This document shows positions 50,063 through 57,704 of a stretch of 64,000 nt of DNA, piece by piece. Below the pieces are notes generated by a model. It had not been told where the DNA came from. It did no database searches and saw only the letters and a program-made list of their open reading frames with translations. The stretch's first letter is position 1; each line of letters begins with the position of its first letter. The stretch is taken from NCBI GenBank assembly GCA_024398105.1, contig JAKSJP010000009.1, positions 1 to 64,000 of the forward strand, written 5' to 3'. The position numbers and the translations under genes are program-made. The DNA is from Bacteroidales bacterium (GTDB lineage Bacteria; Bacteroidota; Bacteroidia; Bacteroidales; UBA932).

Positions 50063-50093
50063 TTTTGCAAATATAATCATTATGTTATCTTTG
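50063..50093 (+). promoter_or_regulatory. Bacteroidota promoter for the carbonic anhydrase-like gene
   Basis: TTTG (50064-50067) and TATCTTTG (50086-50093) lie 18 bases apart. The -7 box is 40 bases upstream of the ATG at 50134. It overlaps the minus-strand promoter of the MgtC gene. Confidence 0.7.
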
Positions 50094-50097
50094 TCAA
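50068..50097 (-). promoter_or_regulatory. Bacteroidota promoter for the MgtC-like gene
   Basis: On the minus strand TTG (50095-50097) and TATATTTG (50068-50075) lie 19 bases apart. It is interleaved with the plus-strand promoter at 50063-50093, so the two polymerases compete for the same 35 bases. Confidence 0.7.
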
Positions 50098-50133
50098 TAA
50101 GCCTCGGGCACTTACGCCCGTAGCGAAGGTACC

Positions 50134-50655
50134 ATGGTCATAAGGACAATCAACGGGAAGACGCCTCAGATAGGCGAAAGGACATTCGTGGCGGAGACGG
50201 CAGCCGTCCTGGGCGACGTCGTGATCGGCGAGGACTGCTCAGTCTGGTACAGTGCTGTCGTGCGCGGGGATGTCAACTCGATAGAGATCGGGGACAGGGT
50301 CAGTGTCCAGGACGGCACGGTCATCCATGTCTCCGGAGGGGAGGGCGGACGCGTCCATATCGCCAGCGACGTCGTCATCGGCCATAATGCGACCCTCCAT
50401 GCCTGTACGGTCGGAAACCATTGCCTGGTCGGAATGGGCTCTACGATACTCGACGGCGCGGTCATAAGCGACGGGTCCATGGTAGCAGCGCACGCCTTGG
50501 TACTTGGAAGGACCGTCATCGGCCCGAACGAACTTTGGGGCGGGGTGCCTGCGAAATTCATAAAGAAAATCACGCCCGAATTCGTCGCAAGGTCAATCGA
50601 CAATGGCGTACAGTCGTACGTCGAGTGGGCGAGAATCTATAGGGAACAAGAATAG
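50134..50655 (+). CDS. Gamma carbonic anhydrase-like left-handed beta-helix protein
   Basis: A 173-residue cytoplasmic protein with the hexapeptide repeat pattern of the gamma carbonic anhydrase (YrdA/PaaY/CaiE) group: VLGDVVIGEDCSVW, then VVRGDVNSIEIGDRVSVQDG. Three His expected as zinc ligands are in VIHVS and IGHNATLHAC. The carboxy-terminal helix (FVARSIDNGVQSYVEWARIY) matches YrdA-like proteins. Carbonic anhydrase or a related acyl-CoA role is possible. The stop is two bases before the symporter start, so the two are coupled. Confidence 0.85.
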   Translation: MVIRTINGKTPQIGERTFVAETAAVLGDVVIGEDCSVWYSAVVRGDVNSIEIGDRVSVQDGTVIHVSGGEGGRVHIASDVVIGHNATLHACTVGNHCLVGMGSTILDGAVISDGSMVAAHALVLGRTVIGPNELWGGVPAKFIKKITPEFVARSIDNGVQSYVEWARIYREQE

Positions 50656-50657
50656 AT

Positions 50658-52076
50658 ATGACAGATATCTTTGCGGCCGACGGCTGGCTTTGCCAGACAA
50701 TCAACACAGCGAGTGACGCAATCTGGACCTATGTCCTGATCGCTGTCCTCTTGTGCTGCGCCGTCTGGTTTACCGTCAGGAGCCGCGGCGTCCAGTTCAG
50801 GATGTTCCGTGAGATGGTACGCCTGCTCGGAGAGTCTGCCACCAGTTCCAAGTCTCAGAAGCACGTCTCTTCATTCCAGGCCTTTGCTGTCTCAGTGGCG
50901 ACAAGAGTCGGAACCGGAAACCTTGCCGGAGTGGCTACAGCGATCGCTGTCGGAGGACCTGGCGCTGTGTTCTGGATGTGGCTGATAGCCCTTCTCGGCT
51001 CTGCGACTGCCTTCGTCGAGTCTACTCTGGCCCAGCTGTTCAAGAAGAAAGCGAAGGACTCCTTCATCGGAGGCCCTGCCTACTATATCATGCAAGGCCT
51101 GAAGATGCCATGGCTCTCGGCCCTGTTCGCGATCCTCATCACAATCACATTCGGCCTGTCCAACAACTCGATCCAGAGCAATACTATCTGCAGCGCGATG
51201 GATGTGGCATTCGGTTTCGACCCGAAAGTGGTGGGAATCATCCTCACGCTCCTCACTTTGGCTGTCATCCTTGGTGGAATCCATAGAATTGCAAAGGTCA
51301 GCAGCGTGATTGTTCCGGTCATGGCTATTGGATATCTCGTCCTTGCGCTCTATGTCGTCCTGAGCAATGTCACTCTTATCCCACAGGTATTCGGCGTCAT
51401 ATTCAAGGACGCCTTCGGCATTACCCAGATTGCAGGTGGCGGAATCGGAGCGACGATGATGAACGGAATCAAGAGGGGCTTGTTCTCGAACGAGGCAGGT
51501 GAGGGTTCAGCACCTAACGTTGCCGCTACCGCAGATACCAGCCACCCTGTGAAGCAGGGTCTTATCCAGGCACTTGGAGTCTTCACGGACACTCTCGTGG
51601 TCTGCAGCTGCACGGCTTTCATCATCCTTTTCAGCGGTCTGGACACCACGTCAGGCCTCAACGGAATCGCTCTCACCCAGGCCGCCCTCGAGGCGGAGAT
51701 CGGTGCCTTCGGCAAGAATTTCATCGCCGTCGCCATCCTCCTTTTCGCCTACAGCAGCATCATCGGCAATTACTACTATGGCGAGGTCAACATCCGTTTC
51801 CTCACCGGCAGGAAGTCCGCGCTTGCGGTCTACCGCATCCTCTCGGGCGGTGTGATGGTACTTTTCGGCGCCTTTGCCAGCCTTGACCTCGTATGGAGCA
51901 TAGGCGACTTCTTCATGGCTCTGCTCACAGCGGTCAACCTCTTCGCAATCGTCCTCCTCGGCAAGTATGTCTTCCGTCTCCTGGCCGACTACAACGCCCA
52001 GAAACGCGCCGGCATCAGCGATCCCGTCTTCCACCGCTCCCAGATGCCCGACCTTGACCTCGACTGTTGGGACTAG
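50658..52076 (+). CDS. Alanine/glycine:cation symporter (AGCS family)
   Basis: A 472-residue inner-membrane protein with about ten transmembrane helices. The family blocks GTGNLAGVATAIAVGGPGAVFWMW, NGIKRGLFSNEAGEGSAPNVAATA and AFIILFSG are all present, so it takes up alanine, glycine or a related small amino acid with sodium or protons. The start follows the carbonic anhydrase-like gene by two bases. Downstream lies the inverted-repeat element, with no obvious own terminator before it. Confidence 0.93.
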   Translation: MTDIFAADGWLCQTINTASDAIWTYVLIAVLLCCAVWFTVRSRGVQFRMFREMVRLLGESATSSKSQKHVSSFQAFAVSVATRVGTGNLAGVATAIAVGGPGAVFWMWLIALLGSATAFVESTLAQLFKKKAKDSFIGGPAYYIMQGLKMPWLSALFAILITITFGLSNNSIQSNTICSAMDVAFGFDPKVVGIILTLLTLAVILGGIHRIAKVSSVIVPVMAIGYLVLALYVVLSNVTLIPQVFGVIFKDAFGITQIAGGGIGATMMNGIKRGLFSNEAGEGSAPNVAATADTSHPVKQGLIQALGVFTDTLVVCSCTAFIILFSGLDTTSGLNGIALTQAALEAEIGAFGKNFIAVAILLFAYSSIIGNYYYGEVNIRFLTGRKSALAVYRILSGGVMVLFGAFASLDLVWSIGDFFMALLTAVNLFAIVLLGKYVFRLLADYNAQKRAGISDPVFHRSQMPDLDLDCWD

Positions 52077-52098
52077 GGAATCTTAGCCTAAGACTCAG

Positions 52099-52521
52099 GC
52101 GGGATGCTGTAAGACAACGGGGCTCTGTCCATCCTCGCATCCTGCGTCATTCGCTCCACTCATAACTTGTCTGCTGCGGCTGAGGTCGCCCCTTATGTCT
52201 TCAGCATCCCGCCGCCCTTCGCTGATATCCCCGTCCTTGGTCATCTCTGTGGCGTCCCTGTTGAAAGGTCAGGACGCAGCTGGATCCGGAGGGAATGTCG
52301 ATGCGGCGGAAAGCCGAGCAACCGGAGGGCTCCGTCTTGCGACGGCGTGTGTCTGACGACCGTTAGACGCGCAGCGGCTAAAAGGGAGGAGTTAGCCGTC
52401 GAGGAGACCGCAGGGCAGCGAGCAGCCGCATCGACGCTGACCGGAGGAACAGCTGCGTCCTGGCCTGTTATGCAGAGGATGGACAGAGCCCGTTCCCAAA
52501 TGATCAACGCTCGGGAACGGG
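52099..52521. repeat. Nested inverted-repeat element (long stem-loop)
   Basis: This 510-bp gap between the symporter and tonB holds no convincing gene. GGGCTCTGTCCATCCTC (52120-52136) pairs exactly with 52475-52491. Inside, AGGACGCAGCTG (52271-52282) pairs with 52450-52461, CCGG-type pieces follow, and GTCGATGCGGC (52297-52307) pairs with 52425-52435. Short local hairpins sit at 52332-52345 and 52374-52399. A separate hairpin is made by GCGGGATGCTG...GAC (52099-52115) and GTCTTCAGCATCCCGC (52197-52212). The outer pair may be terminal repeats of a MITE-like element, or the whole may be a structured RNA. CCCGTTCCC and GGGAACGGG (52489-52521) add another strong hairpin. A 137-codon open frame across it looks random (many Arg, Ser and Pro). 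Confidence 0.7.
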
Positions 52522-52534
52522 AGAAAAGGGGAAA

Positions 52535-52566
52535 TAAAAAACGAGCGACCGTTGCCGGTCACTCGC
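52535..52566 (-). terminator. Rho-independent terminator of the tonB gene
   Basis: On the minus strand CGAGTGACCGGCAACGGTCGCTCG folds into a stem with a GCAA-type loop, followed by a run of T (52535-52540). It lies 22 bases past the tonB stop. Confidence 0.85.
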
Positions 52567-52587
52567 ATAAGAATCTTTAAGCCTGGC

Positions 52588-53280
52588 TTATCGGAGCTGG
52601 AAGATTACAGGGAAGGTATAGGTTACCTTTACTGCGCGGTCTCTCTGCTTTCCTGGCTTCCACTTAGGTGAGCTTGATACAACACGTACAGCCTCCTTGT
52701 CAAGTGATGAGTCAACACCACGGAGAACCTTTACGTTTGATACTGTACCGTCAGCGTTTACAGTAAACTGGAGAGTTACACGACCCTGAACACCATTCTC
52801 CTTTGCGATCTCAGGATAAACGAGTCTTGAGTTCACCCACTTTGAGAATTCGTTAGCGTCACCGCCATTGAATGAAGGCTTCTCCTCAACGAGCTGGAAA
52901 GGAATAGCTTCCTCTTCCACAACCTCTTCCTCAACTTCCTCTACGTAGTCCATGATCTCAACGCCGAGTGCGTCGTTGTCCTCAAGGTTCATGAAGAGGT
53001 CGTCAGCTACCTCGATGTCATCGTCCACGATGTCGATGGCGTCAGAAAGTACAGGAATCTTAGGTGCTGCTTCTGGCTCTGGAGGTGTCTCCTCAGTGAT
53101 AGGAACCATATCCTCGATTTCTACGATCTGCTCAACTTCCTCGAACATAGCGGTCTTTTTCTCCTTTGCTGTGTACTCGAAAGCACCGTAGAGCACAAGA
53201 AGAGCGGCAATGAAACCGATCTCTGTGAAAAGCAACTTCTTGTTTTCAAGACTTGCCTTGGCTGATTTCTTAATTTCCAT
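52588..53280 (-). CDS. TonB-family energy transducer
   Basis: A 230-residue protein that couples inner-membrane energy to TonB-dependent transporters. It has a single N-terminal transmembrane helix (LLFTEIGFIAALLVLYGAF), a Pro/Glu/Asp-rich spacer (about residues 45-145), and a C-terminal TonB domain with RLVYPEIAKENGVQGRVTLQF and AVKVTYTFPVIFQ. The start is the ATG at 53280 (MEIKKSAKASLE), directly after a promoter box; an upstream in-frame ATG would encode the promoter region. The spacer is acidic rather than the usual Pro-Lys, a common Bacteroidota form. Confidence 0.9.
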   Translation of the reverse strand: MEIKKSAKASLENKKLLFTEIGFIAALLVLYGAFEYTAKEKKTAMFEEVEQIVEIEDMVPITEETPPEPEAAPKIPVLSDAIDIVDDDIEVADDLFMNLEDNDALGVEIMDYVEEVEEEVVEEEAIPFQLVEEKPSFNGGDANEFSKWVNSRLVYPEIAKENGVQGRVTLQFTVNADGTVSNVKVLRGVDSSLDKEAVRVVSSSPKWKPGKQRDRAVKVTYTFPVIFQLR

Positions 53281-53309
53281 AATCGAATGGGTTAATGTTT
53301 TTTCTGTTG

Positions 53310-53317
53310 CAAAGATA
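53310..53317 (-). promoter_or_regulatory. Bacteroidota -7 box for tonB
   Basis: The minus strand reads TATCTTTG, 29 bases upstream of the start at 53280, which supports that start. Confidence 0.6.
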
Positions 53318-53452
53318 CATAGTATCAAGTCCTGCACCAAAAAAATGGCCCGAAATAAACTCTCGCGGGCTATTTTTACCCCATTGATTATCAATAAGTT
53401 ACATGTCGCGTGATTTTAAAGAATCTCTCGCGTTTTCGTAAAGTATTGATAA

Positions 53453-54895
53453 TTAAGAGTTTAGCGCATCAAGGAAAATCTCCTTGTCTGGAGCCTCTGA
53501 CTTGGCAATTCTACCCTTCAGACGGTAGATCCTGTTATATACGACAGGCTTGTCGAGCTCGAGCAAAGTCGACATCGCGGTGCTCGAAAGACCCGATGCG
53601 GCGAACACGAAAATGCGTATGTCATCCTCTTTGAGGCGAGGGATCTGCTCCTTGAATTTCGTCACGATTCCGTCGCGGCTGTTGTCGAGCATCTTCTCCA
53701 GGGTCTCGACCTGCTTAGGGTCTTCGCGCAGACCGACGATCACCGACTTGACCTCGGAAAGGATCTTCGGCTGCAGGTTCTCGGTGCCCTCGTAGACATA
53801 GTACTTCTCGCAGAGACGCTCGAGCACATCGAAGTTAGGGGCGGACTTGAGCCTGCCCTTCAGCTCCTCGGCAAGGGACATGAACTTCTCCCTTTCCTGC
53901 TTTTCTTCCTCGAGCATCCTCTCGGTGTCGATCTTCTTGACCCTGAAATACCCGAGCAATGAGAACAGGGCTGCGAGAAGGATCGCGGCGATGAGCAACG
54001 TCCTGAGCCTTGCGGCGCGGAGCTTCTCCTGGGCGGTGTTGCTCTGCTCGCTGAAATAGTCCATCTGGTATCTCATGACAGAGTCCCTGAGACCGTTCAG
54101 CTCGACCTTGCTGTTGTATTGCATGACTTCCTCGAGGGAAGAAAGCGCTGTCTTATAGTCTCCGTTGCGGCTGGCGATCTGGTACTCGCGGAACTTCACC
54201 TGGTTCTTCTCCTCGTCGGTAGAGGCGAAGCGGTTCGCCGCCCTCAGCCATCTCTGGGCGTCCTTGTCGTTGCCGAGGAGGGAATTGGCATAGGCCAGCA
54301 TTCCGTATTCGCGGCTCTGGAGAGGATATCCCAGCTCCTGGCTGATCCTGGAGAGGATGTTGATCGCAAGTGCCGGGTCCTGGTCCTCCTGCTCGAGGCA
54401 AAGGTTCGCGTAGGCATCGAGAGCGTTCGACTCCATCAGTGAATCCGCAGCCTGATGAGCCTCGTATATGACTGACCTGAAGGCCTGCTCTGCCTGGCGG
54501 TAGTCCTCGACATTGTAGTAGGCTAGGCCGGCCTGGTAGAGAGACTGCCTTGCGTTGGCCGGCTTCTCGGCCATCTCGTAAGCCCTTATGGACCTGATAT
54601 ATGCCCTGATGGCATTCGGATAGTCTCCGGTAGCGTCGCAGCATTCGCCCTGCATTCGGTAGATCCTGCCGAGGATGAAGGCGTCCTCTTCTTCCTTCGC
54701 AAGCTTCTCTGCCTTGGAAAGGCTGATGGTCGCCTGGGCATAGTCCTTGGCTGCAAGCTGGGCCGATCCCAGGTCAGCAAGTTCCGTGGCGGACGGTTTC
54801 CTGTCGCAGCCGGTAAGGCAAAGAATGACAGGCAGAACCATCGTCAGGACTGCCTTTAGGAGCAAATTTGAGCTATGTTGGTAAAAACGATTCAT
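53453..54895 (-). CDS. TPR lipoprotein with transmembrane helix and C-terminal HTH-like domain
   Basis: A 480-residue protein with a lipobox LTGC (Cys30). Residues about 35-280 are several TPR units (helix pairs such as DYPNAIRAYIRSIRAYEMA and DYRQAEQAFRSVIYEAH). A transmembrane helix follows at about 297-318 (TLLIAAILLAALFSLLGYF), then a coiled coil, and a cytoplasmic C-terminus with a LuxR-like or ECF-like HTH block (IFVFAASGLSSTAMSTLLEL then VYNRIYRLKGRI). This layout is common in Bacteroidota as a membrane-bound regulator of the SusR-like type. The target genes are not known. A TAATTTTG box upstream may be its promoter. Confidence 0.8.
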   Translation of the reverse strand: MNRFYQHSSNLLLKAVLTMVLPVILCLTGCDRKPSATELADLGSAQLAAKDYAQATISLSKAEKLAKEEEDAFILGRIYRMQGECCDATGDYPNAIRAYIRSIRAYEMAEKPANARQSLYQAGLAYYNVEDYRQAEQAFRSVIYEAHQAADSLMESNALDAYANLCLEQEDQDPALAINILSRISQELGYPLQSREYGMLAYANSLLGNDKDAQRWLRAANRFASTDEEKNQVKFREYQIASRNGDYKTALSSLEEVMQYNSKVELNGLRDSVMRYQMDYFSEQSNTAQEKLRAARLRTLLIAAILLAALFSLLGYFRVKKIDTERMLEEEKQEREKFMSLAEELKGRLKSAPNFDVLERLCEKYYVYEGTENLQPKILSEVKSVIVGLREDPKQVETLEKMLDNSRDGIVTKFKEQIPRLKEDDIRIFVFAASGLSSTAMSTLLELDKPVVYNRIYRLKGRIAKSEAPDKEIFLDALNS

Positions 54896-54924
54896 AATAT
54901 TGCTGCGAATCTACTTGTTTTAAA

Positions 54925-54932
54925 CAAAATTA
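54925..54932 (-). promoter_or_regulatory. Likely -7 box for the TPR lipoprotein
   Basis: The minus strand reads TAATTTTG, matching TAnnTTTG, 29 bases upstream of the start at 54895. Confidence 0.5.
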
Positions 54933-55000
54933 AAAAATTTTAATAAGAATTTTACTATATTAGCAATTTGAATAATTAGCGTTTTGAGAGGGTGCGTCAG

Positions 55001-56641
55001 ATGACACGTATAGGTGCGTTGCTGAACATAGACCCGGGCCAGACCCAGGGGCAGATAGAGAAGTCTTTCCAGACGATGAAAGCCTGTGGAATGACCGTCT
55101 GCCGCATAATCCTGGACTCTGCCTACGGCATCAGCGCGCAGCAGCAGTACGACGCAGCTTTCCGCATCGCAGCGAAGGTCGGCATAGACATAGTCGCCTC
55201 GCTCAGGGGAGACGAAGACTTCTGCAGGACCATGGCAGCCCGTTTCAAGGCCGAGCCTGGACTCCTTGCCTGGGAGCTCGCTCCGTCTGACGACGCAGAC
55301 GGTACCATGGAGACGGCCGTCAAGGCTGTCGACCCAGGGCATGAGGTCATCACCGGGGGCATATCGCTTCTCCCGGGAATCGACTTCGAAGGAATCCCTG
55401 CGAAGAGATACGAGATCGCGGTGACGGCGGAATGTGAGAAAGCACGTTCGGCCTCAGGAGGAAAGCCTTTCTGGATCACTGGACTCCAGGGTGGAAGCAA
55501 CCTCTACGTGGGAAGCAGATGCTTCAGCCCGTCGGCAGCGGAGATAACCCAGTGGCTCTGGACTGCGGTCGGAGCAGGTGCGAAGGGAGTCTTCATGCAG
55601 TCTGTCAACTCAAAGAAGGACGGACTTGGAGCAGGAGAGATGAGCCTTCTGAACATGCAGGGAGGAATGACCGAGAGGTCTGAGGCTGTCAAGAGCGTGG
55701 TGGAGACCCTTGAGAAGTACGCTGGTCTGTTTGAGAACGCCGTTCCGGTGGAATCGCCGGTAACGATGATATACACGAAGGAAAGTGCCCTGGCAGAGAC
55801 GTTGATGCACAGAGACGACCTTCCGGACGACGACTATGAGGTCCGGCAGAAGGGAGGCTCGATGAAGGATGCTCTGGCGATCTACCAGGTACTCATGGAA
55901 AGAGGAATCAGACCGGGTTTCCGCGAGATCTCGGAATATCCATGGGATGAGGACAGCAAGGGCAGGTGCGTGGTATTCGCAGGACAGTTGTCTGTGCCGG
56001 TGATGTACTACCCGAAGCTCAGGGAATTCGTCAAGAGAGGCGGAAAGGTCATCATCGAAGGCCTGAGCTTCTGCTACGACGAGAACATGAACTCGGTGTT
56101 CAGTTCTGAATTCCCGCTCAAGGATGTGTTCGGAGGCTATGTCGAGGAATACAACTGCCGTCCTGGCAAGTTCAGGCTGAGGATAGGGAAGAAGCGCTTC
56201 TGGGTACACCTCTTCGAGGGCGTGATCCACAACGAGGCTTCAGGAGAATCACTCAGGGTCCTTCGCAACAGGTATGGCCGCGGCTCAGTGCTCTGGATTC
56301 CGTCAGTGATCGGGATGGGCGCTCTGAAATCAGGCCACAAGAGCAGGATCTCAAGGCTCTTCAAGAGAGAACTTGAGGCTGTCGTGGATGAGATGCCGAT
56401 GAGTTTCAGGCGCCGCTACACAGGTATCGCGCTGCAGCTGCTGAAGACACCGGACGGATACATCACGATAGTGACCAGCAGCAAGAGGCACCGCCGCAGG
56501 GTGGTGTTCAGGACAGACATGAGGGTCGTGGAGAGAGTTTTCTTCAACGAAGTGAACTACAAGACCGGCAAGGCGCGCAACCGCAAGGTCAAGGTTCATC
56601 CAGGTCAGACCGTCGTGGCGTTCTGGAAGAAAGTTAAATAG
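55001..56641 (+). CDS. GH42-like TIM-barrel protein, apparently without catalytic Glu residues
   Basis: A 546-residue cytoplasmic protein (no signal). ATG 55001 is preferred to a GTG three codons earlier. The order fits GH42-like beta-galactosidases: a barrel (about 1-230), a trimerisation-like domain (about 255-420, FREISEYPWDEDSKG and VFAGQLSVPVMYYPKLREFVKRGGKVIIEG) and a beta tail. The nucleophile block that I recall as ITELQGG in Bacteroidota relatives reads ITGLQGG here (Gly161 from this start). The NE general-acid block after AWEL reads AP. QWLWTAVGAGAKG is kept. So it may be a pseudoenzyme. It lies 12 bases before metX and may share its transcript. Confidence 0.65.
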   Translation: MTRIGALLNIDPGQTQGQIEKSFQTMKACGMTVCRIILDSAYGISAQQQYDAAFRIAAKVGIDIVASLRGDEDFCRTMAARFKAEPGLLAWELAPSDDADGTMETAVKAVDPGHEVITGGISLLPGIDFEGIPAKRYEIAVTAECEKARSASGGKPFWITGLQGGSNLYVGSRCFSPSAAEITQWLWTAVGAGAKGVFMQSVNSKKDGLGAGEMSLLNMQGGMTERSEAVKSVVETLEKYAGLFENAVPVESPVTMIYTKESALAETLMHRDDLPDDDYEVRQKGGSMKDALAIYQVLMERGIRPGFREISEYPWDEDSKGRCVVFAGQLSVPVMYYPKLREFVKRGGKVIIEGLSFCYDENMNSVFSSEFPLKDVFGGYVEEYNCRPGKFRLRIGKKRFWVHLFEGVIHNEASGESLRVLRNRYGRGSVLWIPSVIGMGALKSGHKSRISRLFKRELEAVVDEMPMSFRRRYTGIALQLLKTPDGYITIVTSSKRHRRRVVFRTDMRVVERVFFNEVNYKTGKARNRKVKVHPGQTVVAFWKKVK

Positions 56642-56653
56642 AAAAGAACAGGA

Positions 56654-57673
56654 ATGGAACGACATAAGTTCATATACGAAGAGAATTTCGAATTCGAGGC
56701 AGGTGGCTCAGTCAAGGGCCTCGAGCTCGTGTACCACTGCTCTGAGGGAGGTTACCATGGTCAGAAGGTGATATGGATATGCCATGCCCTCACAGCGAAC
56801 TCGGATCCGTCCGACTGGTGGCCGCAGCTCGTGGGTCCGGGAAAGCTTTTCGACACTGATAAGTATTTCGTCATGTGCGGAAACATGCTGTGCTCAAGCT
56901 ACGGTTCGTCAGGTCCTGCGACGATCAATCCGGCTACCGGAAAGACATTCTTCTTCGATTTCCCTAAGACTACCGTCAGGGATATCGTGAAGGCTCTCGA
57001 CATCATGAGAGAGCACGCGGGAGTGCCGCAGATCGACCTTCTCATCGGTGCAAGCATCGGTGGATTCCAGGCGATCGAGTACTCTGTGATGTTCCCGGAC
57101 CTGATCCGTCACGCTGCCTTCATCGCTACCCTCGAGAGAGTGACCCCGTGGCTCACCGCGTTCGAGGAGTCGCAGAGGATGGCGCTCGAGGCAGACCAGA
57201 CATTCCGTGCGTGTGAAAGCCTCGACGGTGGAAAGGAGGGTCTCAAGTGCGCCCGCTCGATAGCGCTCATCTCCTACAGGAGCGAGGAGGGCTACAACAT
57301 CAAGCAGCCTGAGACCGACGTGGACACCATCTTCGCAGACAGGTCGGCGTCGTACCAGAGATACCAGGGCAAGAAGCTCGCAGACCGCTTCGACGCCTAC
57401 TCATACTGGTATCTTGCCTATGGAGTGGACAGCCAGAACGTAGGCCGCGGAAGAGGTGGCGTCAAGGCTGCCCTTGCACAGATCAAGGCGGAGGTCACCA
57501 TGATCTCGATCGATTCGGACGTGATCTTCCCTGCACATGCGATGGCGGACATGGCAGACATGGTTCCGGGAGCTGATTACCATATGATCACCTCCCTTTT
57601 CGGACACGACGGATTCCTCCTCGAGGCAGACCAGATCACAGAGATCATGGCTCCTGTATTGGAAAGACTATAG
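56654..57673 (+). CDS. metX: Homoserine O-acetyltransferase-like enzyme
   Basis: A 339-residue alpha/beta hydrolase-fold acyltransferase that acetylates (or succinylates) homoserine in methionine synthesis. The family blocks are WICHALTANSDPSDWWPQLVGPGK and YFVMCGNMLCSSYGSSGP. The nucleophile is in GASIGGFQA (Ser134), the acid in SIDSDVIFP and the base in GHDGFLLE. The length is slightly short for the family (about 370). It is followed after 31 bases by the aspartokinase-homoserine dehydrogenase gene, so the aspartate-family enzymes are grouped. Acetyl versus succinyl donor is not resolved. Confidence 0.87.
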   Translation: MERHKFIYEENFEFEAGGSVKGLELVYHCSEGGYHGQKVIWICHALTANSDPSDWWPQLVGPGKLFDTDKYFVMCGNMLCSSYGSSGPATINPATGKTFFFDFPKTTVRDIVKALDIMREHAGVPQIDLLIGASIGGFQAIEYSVMFPDLIRHAAFIATLERVTPWLTAFEESQRMALEADQTFRACESLDGGKEGLKCARSIALISYRSEEGYNIKQPETDVDTIFADRSASYQRYQGKKLADRFDAYSYWYLAYGVDSQNVGRGRGGVKAALAQIKAEVTMISIDSDVIFPAHAMADMADMVPGADYHMITSLFGHDGFLLEADQITEIMAPVLERL

Positions 57674-57704
57674 AACGGACAACAGATATTTTCAGAAAGA
57701 TTTT

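Noticed and set aside
52167..52580. A 137-codon plus-strand open frame in the inverted-repeat gap
   Set aside because: The composition is random (many Arg, Ser and Pro), it spans hairpins and a terminator, and has no family.
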